DNA from: Actinomadura rayongensis
GTDB lineage: Bacteria > Actinomycetota > Actinomycetes > Streptosporangiales > Streptosporangiaceae
Assembly (NCBI RefSeq): GCF_009831215.1
Contig: NZ_WUTW01000006.1
Span: 62,001-126,000, forward strand
DNA length: 64,000 nucleotides
Direction: 5' to 3'
Shown piece by piece: positions 31,584 through 41,091 of this stretch. Position 1 is the first letter of the stretch. Each line of letters begins with the position of its first letter. Position numbers and translations under genes: made by a program. A model generated the notes under the pieces. It saw only the letters and a program-made list of their open reading frames with translations, was not told the origin of the DNA and made no database searches.

Positions 31584-32957
31584 TCAGCCGATCCAGACGG
31601 TCTTGGCGTTGCAGAACGCGTGGATCCCCGGATCGGACAGCTCCCGCCCGTACCCGGACCGCTTCACGCCGCCGAACGGCAGCTCGGGGTAGGACGTCGT
31701 CATCCCGTTGACGAACACCTGGCCCGCCTCCAGCTCCCGGGCGAACCGGTCGCGTTCGGCGGCGTCCTCGGTCCACACGTTCGAGCCGAGGCCGAAGCCG
31801 GTGGCGTTGGCGAGGTCGATGGCGGCGCCCGCGTCCGCGACGCGGAACAGCGACGCGACGGGCGCGAACACCTCTTCGTGGAACATGCGCATGTCCGGCG
31901 TGACGTCCGCGACGACGGTCGGCGGGTAGTACCAGCCGGGTCCGTCCGGGCGCTCCCCGCCGCACAGGACGGTCGCGCCCTGCTCCACGGCGTCGGCGAC
32001 CAGGGCCTCCACGCCCGCGCGGGCCTTCTCGTCCACCAGCGGCCCGACGTCGGTCTCCGGGTCGCGCGGGTCGCCGACGCGCCGCGCCGACATCTCCGCG
32101 ACGAACGCCTCCTGGAACTCGTCCGCGACCTCCTCGGCGACGATGAACCGCTTCGCCGAGATGCAGCTCTGCCCGTTGTTGAGGCAGCGGGACACGGCGG
32201 CGACCCCGGCCGCGCGCTCGACGTCCGCCGACGGCATGACGATGAACGGGTCGCTGCCGCCGAGTTCCAGCACGGTCGGCTTGACCTCGTCGGCGGCGGC
32301 GCTCGCGACGGCCCGGCCCGCGCGCTCGCTGCCGGTCAGCGTCGCGGCGCGCACGCGCGGGTCGCGGACGATCCGGTCCACGGCCGACGACTCCACCAGC
32401 AGCGTCTGGAACACGCCCTCGGGGAACCCGGCGCCGAGGAACAGCTCCTCCAGCAACAGCGCCGTCTGCGGCACGTTCGACGCGTGCTTGAGCAGCCCGA
32501 CGTTGCCCGCCATCAGTGACGGCGCCGCGAACCGGATCACCTGCCACAGCGGGAAGTTCCACGGCATGACGGCCAGCACGGGCCCGAGCGGTTCGTACCG
32601 GACGAACGCGCGCCGCGCCCCCACGGCGGGCGCGTCGGCCTCCCGGTCGGCGAGGAAGCCCTCGGCGTGGGCGGCGTAGTAGCGCAGCGCCGCCGCGCAC
32701 TTGTGCGCCTCGGCGCGGGCGGACGTGAGCGTCTTGCCCATCTCCGTCGTCATGATCGCGGCGATGTGCTCGGCCCGCGCGTCCAGCAGCTCGGCGGCGG
32801 CGTTCATCCAGCGCTCCCGGTCGGCGAACGACGTCCGCCGGTAGGTGCGGAACGCGGTCGCGGCGCGGTCCAGCGTCCGGTCGATCTCCTGCTCCGACAT
32901 CGGGTCGAAGGTCTTCTCCACGTGCCCGGTGGCCGGGTCGGCGGTGGCGATGGCCAT
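31584..32957 (-). CDS. Aldehyde dehydrogenase, succinate-semialdehyde type
   Basis: A 457-residue NAD(P)-dependent aldehyde dehydrogenase. The catalytic Cys lies in NNGQSCISAKRF and the general base Glu in LELGGSDPF. The region PWNFPLWQVIRF is typical of succinate-semialdehyde dehydrogenases (GabD1 type). It would oxidise succinate semialdehyde or a similar short aldehyde. ATG 32957 lies after a GGGGGGAAG stretch. It is followed by the convergent thioredoxin gene and shares strand with the upstream lactonase gene (53-base gap). Confidence 0.88.
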   Translation of the reverse strand: MAIATADPATGHVEKTFDPMSEQEIDRTLDRAATAFRTYRRTSFADRERWMNAAAELLDARAEHIAAIMTTEMGKTLTSARAEAHKCAAALRYYAAHAEGFLADREADAPAVGARRAFVRYEPLGPVLAVMPWNFPLWQVIRFAAPSLMAGNVGLLKHASNVPQTALLLEELFLGAGFPEGVFQTLLVESSAVDRIVRDPRVRAATLTGSERAGRAVASAAADEVKPTVLELGGSDPFIVMPSADVERAAGVAAVSRCLNNGQSCISAKRFIVAEEVADEFQEAFVAEMSARRVGDPRDPETDVGPLVDEKARAGVEALVADAVEQGATVLCGGERPDGPGWYYPPTVVADVTPDMRMFHEEVFAPVASLFRVADAGAAIDLANATGFGLGSNVWTEDAAERDRFARELEAGQVFVNGMTTSYPELPFGGVKRSGYGRELSDPGIHAFCNAKTVWIG

Positions 32958-33010
32958 GATCGCTTCCCCCCTGTCCGTTGGGTCGACGGGGAGGCCCTGC
33001 CCGGGGCGGG

Positions 33011-34042
33011 CTAGGAGAAACCCGGCGCGCCGACCAGGCAGACGGGCGTCGGGACGGCCGCCGCCGTGCCCTTGGGGACCGGGACGCCGTCCGCGCCGAG
33101 CCGGAACGTCGTCACCCCGCCGCCGCGCTCGTTGGCGACGTGGACCCACGGGTCGTCGACGTGGAGGTGGCGGGGCCAGGAACCGCCCGTCGGCACGTCC
33201 GCCACGGGCGCGAGGACGGCGCCGCCGTCGGCGACGCGGTGCGCGGTGAGGACGTCCGGGCCGCGCGTGGTCGTGTAGGCGAACGTCCCGTCGGCGCCGA
33301 GCGCGAGGCCCGCGCCGAGCGCGCCGGTCCCCGGGTCGGCGGCGGTGGCGGGCGACTCGGCCGTCACCGCGAGGTCGGCGTAGGACGCGCGGGGCGTCAG
33401 CACCAGCAGCCGGGGCTCCAGCTCGCAGATCACGTAGACGTACCCGGCCGGGTGGACGGCCAGCTGGCGCGGCCCGTACCCGGCGGGCACCCGCGCCTCG
33501 CCCACCGGCAGCAGCCGGCCGCCGTCGGCGCGGAACGCCCGCAGCACGTCGGCGCCGAGGTCGGTCGCGAGGACGGTCCCGTCCGGCGCGACCGCGACGG
33601 CGTGCGGGTGCGCGCCGTCCTGCCGCTCGGTCTTCGGCCCCGACCCCGAGCAGACGGCGACGTCCGGCTCCCCGGCGAACGTGCCGTCCGGGGCGAGGGG
33701 GATCGCGGCGACGGCCCCGCCGCCGTAGCAGGCGGCGAGCAGCGTGCGCCCGTCCGGCGCGACGGCGAGATGGCACGGCTCGGCGGGCAGCTCGCGGGTG
33801 CCCGCCAGCAGCAGCCCGTCGGTCTCCTCGACGTAGACCGACACCGCGCCCGGATCGTTCTCGCCGACCGCGTACAGCACCGTGTGGCGCGGATGGACCG
33901 CAAGCCACGACGGGTTCTCCGCGCCCGCGACCAGCACGGGGTCCTCCAGCGCGCCGTCGCCCCGGCGGCGCAGCAGGTAGACGCCGTCCCCGTCGCCCCG
34001 GTCCCCGGTGTAGCAGCCCGCCCACAGCCATTCGGCGTCCAT
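33011..34042 (-). CDS. Lactonase-family beta-propeller (6-phosphogluconolactonase-like)
   Basis: A 343-residue protein of the YbhE/lactonase seven-bladed propeller family. Repeating blade pieces are visible: AENPSWLAVHPRHTVLYAVGE, CHLAVAPDGRTLLAACY, AHPHAVAVAPDGTVLATDLG and WPRHLHVDDPWVHVANE. The family includes 6-phosphogluconolactonase and muconate-lactonising enzymes. Its divergent neighbour pgi makes a pentose-phosphate link plausible, but this is inference. ATG 34042 has GAGGGGG seven bases upstream. Confidence 0.82.
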   Translation of the reverse strand: MDAEWLWAGCYTGDRGDGDGVYLLRRRGDGALEDPVLVAGAENPSWLAVHPRHTVLYAVGENDPGAVSVYVEETDGLLLAGTRELPAEPCHLAVAPDGRTLLAACYGGGAVAAIPLAPDGTFAGEPDVAVCSGSGPKTERQDGAHPHAVAVAPDGTVLATDLGADVLRAFRADGGRLLPVGEARVPAGYGPRQLAVHPAGYVYVICELEPRLLVLTPRASYADLAVTAESPATAADPGTGALGAGLALGADGTFAYTTTRGPDVLTAHRVADGGAVLAPVADVPTGGSWPRHLHVDDPWVHVANERGGGVTTFRLGADGVPVPKGTAAAVPTPVCLVGAPGFS

Positions 34043-34172
34043 GCGTTCCCCCTCGCCCCTACGGTCCCCGGCCGCGCCGCACGGAAACCCCGCCGCGCGG
34101 GCCGCGAATATGATCACCTGGGGGAGGGCAGGACCCGTGGTCCCGTCCGGTACGGCGAGAGAAGAGGGGACG

Positions 34173-35849
34173 ATGCCTGACATCACCGGGGCTGACATCA
34201 CCGGCTCGGCGGAATGGTCCGCCCTGGCCGCGCACCACGACGAGATCGCCGGAACGAGCCTGCGGGAGCTGTTCGCCGCCGATCCGGGCCGGGCCGAGGC
34301 CATGACGATCACCGCGGGCGACCTCGCGCTCGACCTCTCCAAGCACCGCGCCACCGCCGAGACGCTGCGGCTGCTGACCCTGCTGGCCGACCGCGCCGGG
34401 CTGCGCGACCGCATCGAGGCGATGTTCACCGGCGCGCACGTCAACGTCAGCGAGGACCGCGCCGTCCTGCACACCGCGCTGCGGCTCCCGCCCGGGTCGG
34501 CGCTGACGGTGGACGGCCAGGACGTGGCGGGCGACGTCCACGCCGTCCTGGACCGGATGGCCGCGTTCAGCGACCGCGTCCGGTCGGGGGAGTGGCGCGG
34601 CCACACCGGCGAGACGATCACGACGGTCGTCAACATCGGCATCGGCGGCTCCGACCTCGGCCCCGCGATGGCCTACGAGGCGCTGCGCGACTACGCCGAC
34701 CTGCCCGGACGGCCCGGCGAGCGGATCGCGGCGCGGTTCGTCTCCAACGTGGACCCGGCCGACATCACGGGCGTCCTCGCCGAGGCCGACCCGGCGCGGA
34801 CGCTGTTCGTCGTCAGCTCCAAGACGTTCGGGACGCTGGAGACCCTCACCAACGCCCGCGTCGCCCGCGACTGGCTCGTCGGTCGGCTCGGCGACGAGAA
34901 GGCCGTCGCGCGCCACTTCGTCGCGGTGTCCACCAACGCCGACCGCGTCGCCGAGTTCGGCATCGACACCGGCAACATGTTCGGGTTCTGGGACTGGGTC
35001 GGCGGACGCTACTCCTTCGACGGCGCCATCGGCCTCTCCCTGATGATCGCGATCGGCGGCGAACGGTTCCGCGAGATGCTCGCCGGGTTCCACGCCATCG
35101 ACCGGCATTTCCGGTCCGCCCCGTTCGAGGTCAACGCGCCCGTCCTGCTCGGCCTGCTCGGCGTCTGGTACAACGACTTCTTCGGCGCCGAGACCCGCGC
35201 CGTCCTGCCCTACAGCCAGCGGCTCGCGCGGTTCCCCGCCTATCTCCAGCAGCTGACGATGGAGTCCAACGGCAAGTCCGTCCGCGCGGACGGCACGCCC
35301 GTCACGGCGGCCACCGGCGAGATCTTCTGGGGCGAGCCCGGCACCAACGGCCAGCACGCCTTCTACCAGCTCCTGCACCAGGGGACCCGGCTCGTCCCGG
35401 CCGACTTCATCGGGTTCGCCGAGCCGTTCGAGGACGCGGCGGCCGGCGGCCCCGGGATGCACGACCTGCTCACCGCGAACCTGCTCGCGCAGACGTCCGC
35501 GCTGGCGTTCGGGAAGACCGCCGCCGAGATCGCCGCCGAGGGGACGCCCGCCGCGATCGTCCCGCACAAGGTCATGCCGGGGAACCGGCCGTCCACCACG
35601 ATCCTCGCGCCGAAGCTGACGCCCGCGACCCTCGGGCAGCTCGTCGCGCTGTACGAGCACGTCGTGTTCGTGGAGGGCGTGATCTGGGGGATCGACTCCT
35701 TCGACCAGTGGGGCGTCGAACTCGGCAAGGTCATGGCGAACGACCTCGTGCCCGCGCTGACGTCCGAGGCGCCTCCGGCGGACCTGCCCGACCCGTCCAC
35801 GGCCGCGCTCGTGCGCCGTTACCGGGCTCTGCGGGGACGCGCCGTCTGA
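34173..35849 (+). CDS. pgi: Glucose-6-phosphate isomerase
   Basis: A 558-residue Pgi of the long bacterial type that interconverts glucose 6-phosphate and fructose 6-phosphate. The sugar-phosphate binding signature VVNIGIGGSDLGP and GRYSFDGAIG, the QLTMESNGKS segment and the C-terminal GIDSFDQWGVELGK are all present, so the active site is intact. ATG 34173 has a GAAGAGGGG stretch upstream. It is divergent from the lactonase gene with a 130-base control region. Confidence 0.95.
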   Translation: MPDITGADITGSAEWSALAAHHDEIAGTSLRELFAADPGRAEAMTITAGDLALDLSKHRATAETLRLLTLLADRAGLRDRIEAMFTGAHVNVSEDRAVLHTALRLPPGSALTVDGQDVAGDVHAVLDRMAAFSDRVRSGEWRGHTGETITTVVNIGIGGSDLGPAMAYEALRDYADLPGRPGERIAARFVSNVDPADITGVLAEADPARTLFVVSSKTFGTLETLTNARVARDWLVGRLGDEKAVARHFVAVSTNADRVAEFGIDTGNMFGFWDWVGGRYSFDGAIGLSLMIAIGGERFREMLAGFHAIDRHFRSAPFEVNAPVLLGLLGVWYNDFFGAETRAVLPYSQRLARFPAYLQQLTMESNGKSVRADGTPVTAATGEIFWGEPGTNGQHAFYQLLHQGTRLVPADFIGFAEPFEDAAAGGPGMHDLLTANLLAQTSALAFGKTAAEIAAEGTPAAIVPHKVMPGNRPSTTILAPKLTPATLGQLVALYEHVVFVEGVIWGIDSFDQWGVELGKVMANDLVPALTSEAPPADLPDPSTAALVRRYRALRGRAV

Positions 35850-35903
35850 CACGCGGGAACGCGCGTACCGGGCCGGCGGCGCGGGCCGGCCCGGCGGCGG
35901 TGG

Positions 35904-36161
35904 TCAGCCGTGCGCGGCGGCCGTGCCCTGCGTCGTCCAGCCCTGCGTGCGCAGCAGTTCGCCGAACTCTGCAAAGGAGATGAATCCGTCACGGTCGAAG
36001 TCGGCCAGCTCGAACCGGTGCTGCACCTGGGCCTTGTTCCAGGACAGTCCCAGCAGGTCCAGGACCAGGGAGAACTCCATCAGATCGAGCTTTTCGTCAC
36101 CGCCGAGGTCCGCGCGCGAGAACACGGCGAGAAGGTCGTCCTCGGTCGGCTTGGTGGTCAT
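35904..36161 (-). CDS. EF-hand calcium-binding protein
   Basis: An 85-residue protein with two EF-hand loops: Asp18 to Glu29 (DLGGDEKLDLME) and Asp54 to Glu65 (DFDRDGFISFAE). The second is canonical; the first has Gly at a usual ligand position and may bind more weakly. Small two-hand proteins of this sort occur in Streptomyces and relatives and act as Ca2+ buffers or sensors. ATG 36161 has AAGGAG five bases upstream. It is convergent with pgi. Confidence 0.85.
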   Translation of the reverse strand: MTTKPTEDDLLAVFSRADLGGDEKLDLMEFSLVLDLLGLSWNKAQVQHRFELADFDRDGFISFAEFGELLRTQGWTTQGTAAAHG

Positions 36162-36342
36162 ATCGCTCCTTGGCGTGGGTCCGAATGTGCCCCGCATCAT
36201 GTCATGACGATCGGGAACTCATGAAGCGAAACGCCGAACTCGCCGCGCCGGTTCCCGATGCGCCCATTCCGGCCGGTGAGAATTGCGTGACGCGTACGAA
36301 ACCGGAGCGGGTCGCGGAGATAAAGCCCCAATTCCGCCGCCG

Positions 36343-37359
36343 TTAATCGGGCGCGGAACCCGTCCGGTACTCCTGCGGGCTGACGCCGTGCGCGCGTTTG
36401 AACGCGGTGCTGAGCGCGAACGGCGTCCCGTAGCCCACACGCCGCGCCACCGCCTCCAGCGTCGCGTCGCTCTCGCGCAGCAGGTCCGCCGCCTGCGCGA
36501 GCCGCAGCCCCGTCAGGTACGCCATCGGCGGCTCGCCGACGAGCCCGGCGAACCGGCGGGCGAACGCGGCGCGCGACGCCCCGGCCCGCGCCGCCAGCTC
36601 CGCGACCGTCCAGAGCCGGGACGGGTCGGCGTGCAGCAGCCGCAGCGCCGGGCCGACCACCGGGTCCCCGTGCGCCCGGTACCAGCCGGGCGGCGCGGCG
36701 CCGGGCCGCGCGAACCAGGCGCGCAGCACCGCGATGAGGACGACGTCCAGCAGCCGGTCGAGGACGACGTCCTGGCCCGGCTCGTCCCGGCGGATCTCGG
36801 CGTCCAGCAGCGCGGCGAGCGGCGCCGCCGCCGCGCCCCCGGCGTCGGCGGGCAGGACGAGCAGCGGGGGCAGCGCCGCGAGCAGCCGCCCGGTGACCGC
36901 GCCGCGCAGCCCGTAGGTGCCGATGAGCAGGACGGTCGAGCCGTCCGGGTCGTTGCCCCACGCGCGGAACCCGAACGTCATCCGCTCGGTGAGCGGCTCC
37001 CCGTCCGGCGTCGCGCAGCGCTGCCCCGGATGGACGACCGCCTGGACGGGCGTCGCCGGGTCGCCGCCGACGGTGTAGGGGTCGGGGCCGCGCGCGATCG
37101 CGACGTCGCCGGGCCGCAGCCGCAGCGGCGCGCCGTCCGCGCCGGTCAGCCACGCCTCGCCGCGCGTCAACGCCATCAGCGTGAGCGGCGCGCGGTCGCG
37201 GATCAGCACCGACCACGGCGGCGTGAACGTCGCCCGCAGCAGGAACGCGCCCCGGGCGCGCGGGCCGTCGAGGAGGTCGGCGAGCGCGTCGGTGCCCAGT
37301 TCCTCAACGGTGCCCGGGTCCACGGTGCCCGGCTTGTCCACGGTGCCCGTCGCGTCCAT
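36343..37359 (-). CDS. AraC family transcriptional regulator
   Basis: A 338-residue regulator. An N-terminal cupin-like sensing domain (about 40-200, with LRPGDVAIARGPDPYTVGG) is followed by a two-HTH AraC DNA-binding domain (about 240-335: LAARAGASRAAFARRFAGLVGEPP and the second HTH ending HGVSPQEYR). The very N-terminus contains a short repeat GTVDKPGTVDPGTVEELGT. ATG 37359 has no ribosome site; a -10-like TACCGT on the minus strand just upstream suggests leaderless translation. It is divergent from the DUF1772 gene, a common regulator-target arrangement. Confidence 0.87.
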   Translation of the reverse strand: MDATGTVDKPGTVDPGTVEELGTDALADLLDGPRARGAFLLRATFTPPWSVLIRDRAPLTLMALTRGEAWLTGADGAPLRLRPGDVAIARGPDPYTVGGDPATPVQAVVHPGQRCATPDGEPLTERMTFGFRAWGNDPDGSTVLLIGTYGLRGAVTGRLLAALPPLLVLPADAGGAAAAPLAALLDAEIRRDEPGQDVVLDRLLDVVLIAVLRAWFARPGAAPPGWYRAHGDPVVGPALRLLHADPSRLWTVAELAARAGASRAAFARRFAGLVGEPPMAYLTGLRLAQAADLLRESDATLEAVARRVGYGTPFALSTAFKRAHGVSPQEYRTGSAPD

Positions 37360-37508
37360 GGACGTCACGGTAGCCGTGGACGCTCGCGTATGCCCACGCG
37401 CGTCCCGGCGATGGGACTTTCCGCGTCCGGGCGGTGGACTGGAGGAACACGGCGGGCGTCCCGGCCCGTCCGACGTTCCGGCCCGACGGCCGGGGGAGGG
37501 GGACCGCC

Positions 37509-38000
37509 ATGCGCACGGCACTCGCCGCGCTCCCCGGCGCCCTGGCGCTGCTCATGTCCGCCGCGATGGCGGGGACGTTCTTCGGCTTCTCCGTCGGCGT
37601 CATGCCCGGCCTGAACGCGTCCCCGGGCGCGGCGGCGATCACGGCGATGCAGGGGATCAACCAGCGCATCCAGAACCCGCTGTTCCTCGCCGCGTTCATG
37701 CTGGCGCCGGTCGCCGCCGCGGCGGCGGGCGCCGTCCTGTGGTCGATGGACCGGAAGACGGCCGCGCTGCTGTTCTTCGCGTCGGCGGTCGTCTACGTGC
37801 TCGGGGTCTTCGTCCCGACGGTCGCCGTCAACGTGCCGATGAACGACGCGCTGGCCCGGCTGCACGCCCCGGTCGCCGACGCCGCCCGCGAATGGGACCG
37901 CTACTCCGGCCGCTGGACGGCCTGGAACCACGTCCGCGCCCTGCTCGGCGGCGCGGCGACCGCGCTGGCCGCCGCCGCGTTCTGGGCCTGGAACCGCTGA
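37509..38000 (+). CDS. DUF1772 (anthrone oxygenase-like) membrane protein
   Basis: A 163-residue protein with four predicted membrane helices. The conserved core of the family is present: TFFGFSVGVMPGL, NPLFLAAFMLAP, VNVPMNDALARL and a Trp-rich stretch before the last helix. DUF1772 includes fungal anthrone oxygenases, but most bacterial members are uncharacterised. ATG 37509 follows a G-rich GGGGGAGGGGG stretch. It is probably controlled by the divergent AraC regulator. Confidence 0.83.
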   Translation: MRTALAALPGALALLMSAAMAGTFFGFSVGVMPGLNASPGAAAITAMQGINQRIQNPLFLAAFMLAPVAAAAAGAVLWSMDRKTAALLFFASAVVYVLGVFVPTVAVNVPMNDALARLHAPVADAAREWDRYSGRWTAWNHVRALLGGAATALAAAAFWAWNR

Positions 38001-38039
38001 CCGGGCACCGGGGGCCGGACACGCCGGCCCCCGGCCCGG

Positions 38040-39782
38040 CTACGCCTCGGCGACGGGCAGGTGCAGCCGCCCGCCCGCCGACCGGAACTCGGCCGCCTTC
38101 TCCTTCATCCCCTCGGCGAGCGCCGCCTCGGGGTCGAGCCCGCGCTCGTCGGCGAACCGCCGCACGTCCCGGGTGATCTTCATGGAGCAGAAGTGCGGCC
38201 CGCACATCGAGCAGAAGTGCGCGGACTTCGCCGCCGGGGCGGGCAGCGTCGCGTCGTGGAAGGCCCGCGCGGTGTCGGGGTCCAGCGACAGGTCGAACTG
38301 GTCCTCCCAGCGGAAGTCGAACCGCGCCCGCGACAGCGCGTCGTCCCACGCCTGCGCGCCCGGATGGCCCTTGGCGACGTCGGCGGCGTGCGCGGCGATC
38401 TTGTAGGCGATCACGCCCGCCTTGACGTCGTCGCGGTCGGGCAGCCCGAGGTGCTCCTTCGGCGTGACGTAGCAGAGCATCGCGGTGCCGTACCAGCCGA
38501 TCATCGCGGCGCCGATCGCCGAGGTGATGTGGTCGTAGCCCGGCGCGATGTCGGTGGTCAGCGGGCCGAGCGTGTAGAACGGCGCGTCCGCGCACCACTC
38601 CCGCTGCAGGTCGACGTTCTCCTTGATCTTGTTCATCGGGACGTGCCCCGGGCCCTCGTTCATCACCTGCGTGTCGTACTCGGCCGCGATCGCCGTCAGC
38701 TCGCCCTGCGTCCGCAGCTCGGCGAACTGCGCCTCGTCGTTGGCGTCGGCGATCGACCCCGGGCGCAGCCCGTCCCCGAGCGACCACGTGACGTCGTACG
38801 CCGCGAAGATCTCGCACAGCTCGCGGAAGTGCGTGTAGAGGAAGTTCTCCTCGTGGTGCGCCAGGCACCACGCCGCCATGATCGACCCGCCGCGCGAGAC
38901 GATCCCGGTCGTCCGGCGCGCCGTCAGCGGGACGTGCGCGAGCAGCACCGCCGCGTGGACCGTCATGTAGTCCACGCCCTGCTCGGCCTGCTCGACGACC
39001 GTGTCCCGGAACAGCTCCCAGGTCAGCGCCGCAGGGTCGCCGCCCGCCTTCTCCAGCGCCTGGTACAGCGGGACGGTCCCGATCGGGACGGGCGAGTTGC
39101 GCAGGATCCACTCCCGCGTCGTGTGGATGTCCTTCCCGGTGGACAGGTCCATGACGGTGTCGGCGCCCCACCGCGTCGCCCACGTCATCTTGGCGACCTC
39201 GTCCTCGACCGACGACGCCACCGCCGACGTCCCGATGTTGGCGTTCACCTTCACCAGGAAGTTCCGGCCGATGATCATCGGCTCGATCTCCGGATGGTTG
39301 ACGTTGGCGGGCAGCACCGCGCGCCCGGCGGCCAGTTCCGCCCGGACGAACTCCGGCTCGACGCCCTCGCGCAGCGCGACGTACTCCATCTCCGGCGTCA
39401 CGATCCCGCGCCGGGCGTACGCGCGCTGCGTGACCGCCCCGCCCGCCGCCCGGCGCGGACGCCGCGCGGGGAACGACGTCGTTTCCGCGCCGCGTCCGGG
39501 ACGGCGCCCGTCGTCCTCCGGCCGGACGGTCCGGCCCGGGTACTCCTCGGTGTCCCCGCGCTCCTCGATCCACGCCGCCCGCAGCGGCGGGAGCCCCCGC
39601 CGCGGATCCGCCTCGAACGACGGATCGGTGTACGGCCCGGACGTGTCGTACAGCACCACCGCGCCGCCGTCGCTCAACGGCACCTCCCGCATCGGCACCC
39701 GCAGGTCCGGGCGGGACCCCTGCAGATACGTCTTGCGGGCGGGCTGCTTGGTGGACGTGTTTGACTGGTTGTCGTTCGTCAC
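38040..39782 (-). CDS. thiC: Phosphomethylpyrimidine synthase ThiC
   Basis: A 580-residue radical-SAM enzyme that rearranges aminoimidazole ribotide into hydroxymethylpyrimidine phosphate, the pyrimidine part of thiamine. The C-terminal CSMCGPHFC carries the CX2CX4C cluster motif, and characteristic stretches such as YDTQVMNEGPGHVPMNKIKEN and EENFLYTHFRELCEIF are present. It starts at GTG 39782; the ribosome site GGGAGAG lies at the 3' edge of a TPP riboswitch, so the gene should be shut off by thiamine pyrophosphate. Confidence 0.95.
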   Translation of the reverse strand: MTNDNQSNTSTKQPARKTYLQGSRPDLRVPMREVPLSDGGAVVLYDTSGPYTDPSFEADPRRGLPPLRAAWIEERGDTEEYPGRTVRPEDDGRRPGRGAETTSFPARRPRRAAGGAVTQRAYARRGIVTPEMEYVALREGVEPEFVRAELAAGRAVLPANVNHPEIEPMIIGRNFLVKVNANIGTSAVASSVEDEVAKMTWATRWGADTVMDLSTGKDIHTTREWILRNSPVPIGTVPLYQALEKAGGDPAALTWELFRDTVVEQAEQGVDYMTVHAAVLLAHVPLTARRTTGIVSRGGSIMAAWCLAHHEENFLYTHFRELCEIFAAYDVTWSLGDGLRPGSIADANDEAQFAELRTQGELTAIAAEYDTQVMNEGPGHVPMNKIKENVDLQREWCADAPFYTLGPLTTDIAPGYDHITSAIGAAMIGWYGTAMLCYVTPKEHLGLPDRDDVKAGVIAYKIAAHAADVAKGHPGAQAWDDALSRARFDFRWEDQFDLSLDPDTARAFHDATLPAPAAKSAHFCSMCGPHFCSMKITRDVRRFADERGLDPEAALAEGMKEKAAEFRSAGGRLHLPVAEA

Positions 39783-39789
39783 GACCCGA

Positions 39790-39880
39790 TCTCTCCCTAC
39801 GCCGGCATTACCCGGTCAGGTTCGAGCGGTCAGCGGCCGTCTCAGCCGCTATCTCAGCCCGGTTCGCCGGGCCCCCGCGA
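39790..39880 (-). promoter_or_regulatory. TPP riboswitch (thi box)
   Basis: Read on the minus strand, the conserved CUGAGA (39852-39857) and ACCUGA, GGGUAAUGCCGGCGUAGGGA core elements appear in the right order, flanked by complementary stems. The 3' edge contains the ribosome site of thiC, so ligand binding probably blocks translation start. Confidence 0.9.
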
Positions 39881-39947
39881 TCTGTCGCCCACGACCGTAA
39901 CCGCGCCGCCCCCGGTTGCCGCAACCGGCCCGTCCGGGTTATGGGCG

Positions 39948-40955
39948 TCAGCCGAACCGGTGCGCGGCGACCGCCCGCAGGTGCGCCGCGCGCTCGTCCT
40001 CGGGCAGGAACGCTGCGTGGAACGAGTTGGCCGCGAGCAGGCGCAACGTCTCGTCGTCCAGGCCGAGTTCGGCGCGCACGGCCGCGAAGTTGTCCTCCAC
40101 GTATCCGCCGAAGTAGGACGGGTCGTCGGAGTTGACCGTGACGAGCAGGCCCGCGTCCAGCATCCGGGGCAGCGGGTGCGCCGCCAGGTCCGGGACGGTG
40201 CGCAGCCGGACGTTCGACAGCGGGCACACCGTCAGCGGCACCCGGTCGCGCGCCAGCCGCGCCACCAGCTCCGGGTCCTCCAGCGACCGGATGCCGTGGT
40301 CGACGCGCTCGGCGCCGAGCACGTCCAGGACCTCCCAGACGTAGGGCGGCGGCCCCTCCTCGCCCGCGTGCGCGACGCGGCGCAGCCCCGCGTCCCGCGC
40401 CCGCCCGAACACCTCGGCGAACGGCGCGGCCGGGCAGCCGACCTCCGTGGAGTCCAGCCCGACGCCCGTGACGAGCGTCCCGAACCACGGCCGCGCCGCC
40501 TCGAACACCTCCAGCGCCTCGGCGCCCGGCCGGTCCCGCAGGAAGCAGATGATCAGCTGCGTCGTGATCCCGTGCCGCTCGGGCGCCGCCGCGAGCGCCG
40601 CGCCGAGGCCGTCCAGCACCGTGTCCAACGCCACACCGCGCGTCAGGTGCGCCTGCGGGTCGACGAAGATCTCCGCGTGCCGGACGCCCTGCGCCGCCGC
40701 CCGCGCCAGGTACGCGTCGGCCAGTTCGGTGAAGTCCCGTTCCGTGCGCAGCACCGCCATCAGCGCGTAGTAGAGGTCCAGGAACGACCCCAGATCGGTG
40801 AACGAGTACGCGGCGCGGATCTCCTCCGCCGACGCGAACGGCAGGTCCACGCCGTTGCGCGCCGCGAGGGCGAGCGCCGCCTCGGGCTCCAGCGTTCCCT
40901 CGATGTGCAGGTGCAGTTCGGCCTTCGGGACGGGCACGGGGACGGGGACGGTCAC
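39948..40955 (-). CDS. Adenosine/adenine deaminase family protein
   Basis: A 335-residue zinc-dependent amidohydrolase. Metal ligands and catalytic residues: HLHIEG (His pair), HAGEE (His, catalytic Glu), HG in VDHGIRS, and the Asp pair in NSDDPSYFGGY. The NSDDPxYFGGY form is characteristic of adenine deaminases rather than adenosine deaminases (which have NTDDP), so adenine to hypoxanthine is the favoured reaction. GTG 40955 follows GGAGG. It is divergent from the phosphatidyltransferase gene. Confidence 0.85.
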   Translation of the reverse strand: MTVPVPVPVPKAELHLHIEGTLEPEAALALAARNGVDLPFASAEEIRAAYSFTDLGSFLDLYYALMAVLRTERDFTELADAYLARAAAQGVRHAEIFVDPQAHLTRGVALDTVLDGLGAALAAAPERHGITTQLIICFLRDRPGAEALEVFEAARPWFGTLVTGVGLDSTEVGCPAAPFAEVFGRARDAGLRRVAHAGEEGPPPYVWEVLDVLGAERVDHGIRSLEDPELVARLARDRVPLTVCPLSNVRLRTVPDLAAHPLPRMLDAGLLVTVNSDDPSYFGGYVEDNFAAVRAELGLDDETLRLLAANSFHAAFLPEDERAAHLRAVAAHRFG

Positions 40956-41091
40956 GGCGGCCTCCGGAGCGGCGCGACGGCGATGTATCGGTCCAGGTCA
41001 TGCTAGGGCCGCGACGCCCCTGGGACGCCCGCCGAACCGCCCGGTAGGGTCGGGCTCGACGGGGACAGGGGACGGATCGGAGCGCGGCCTG

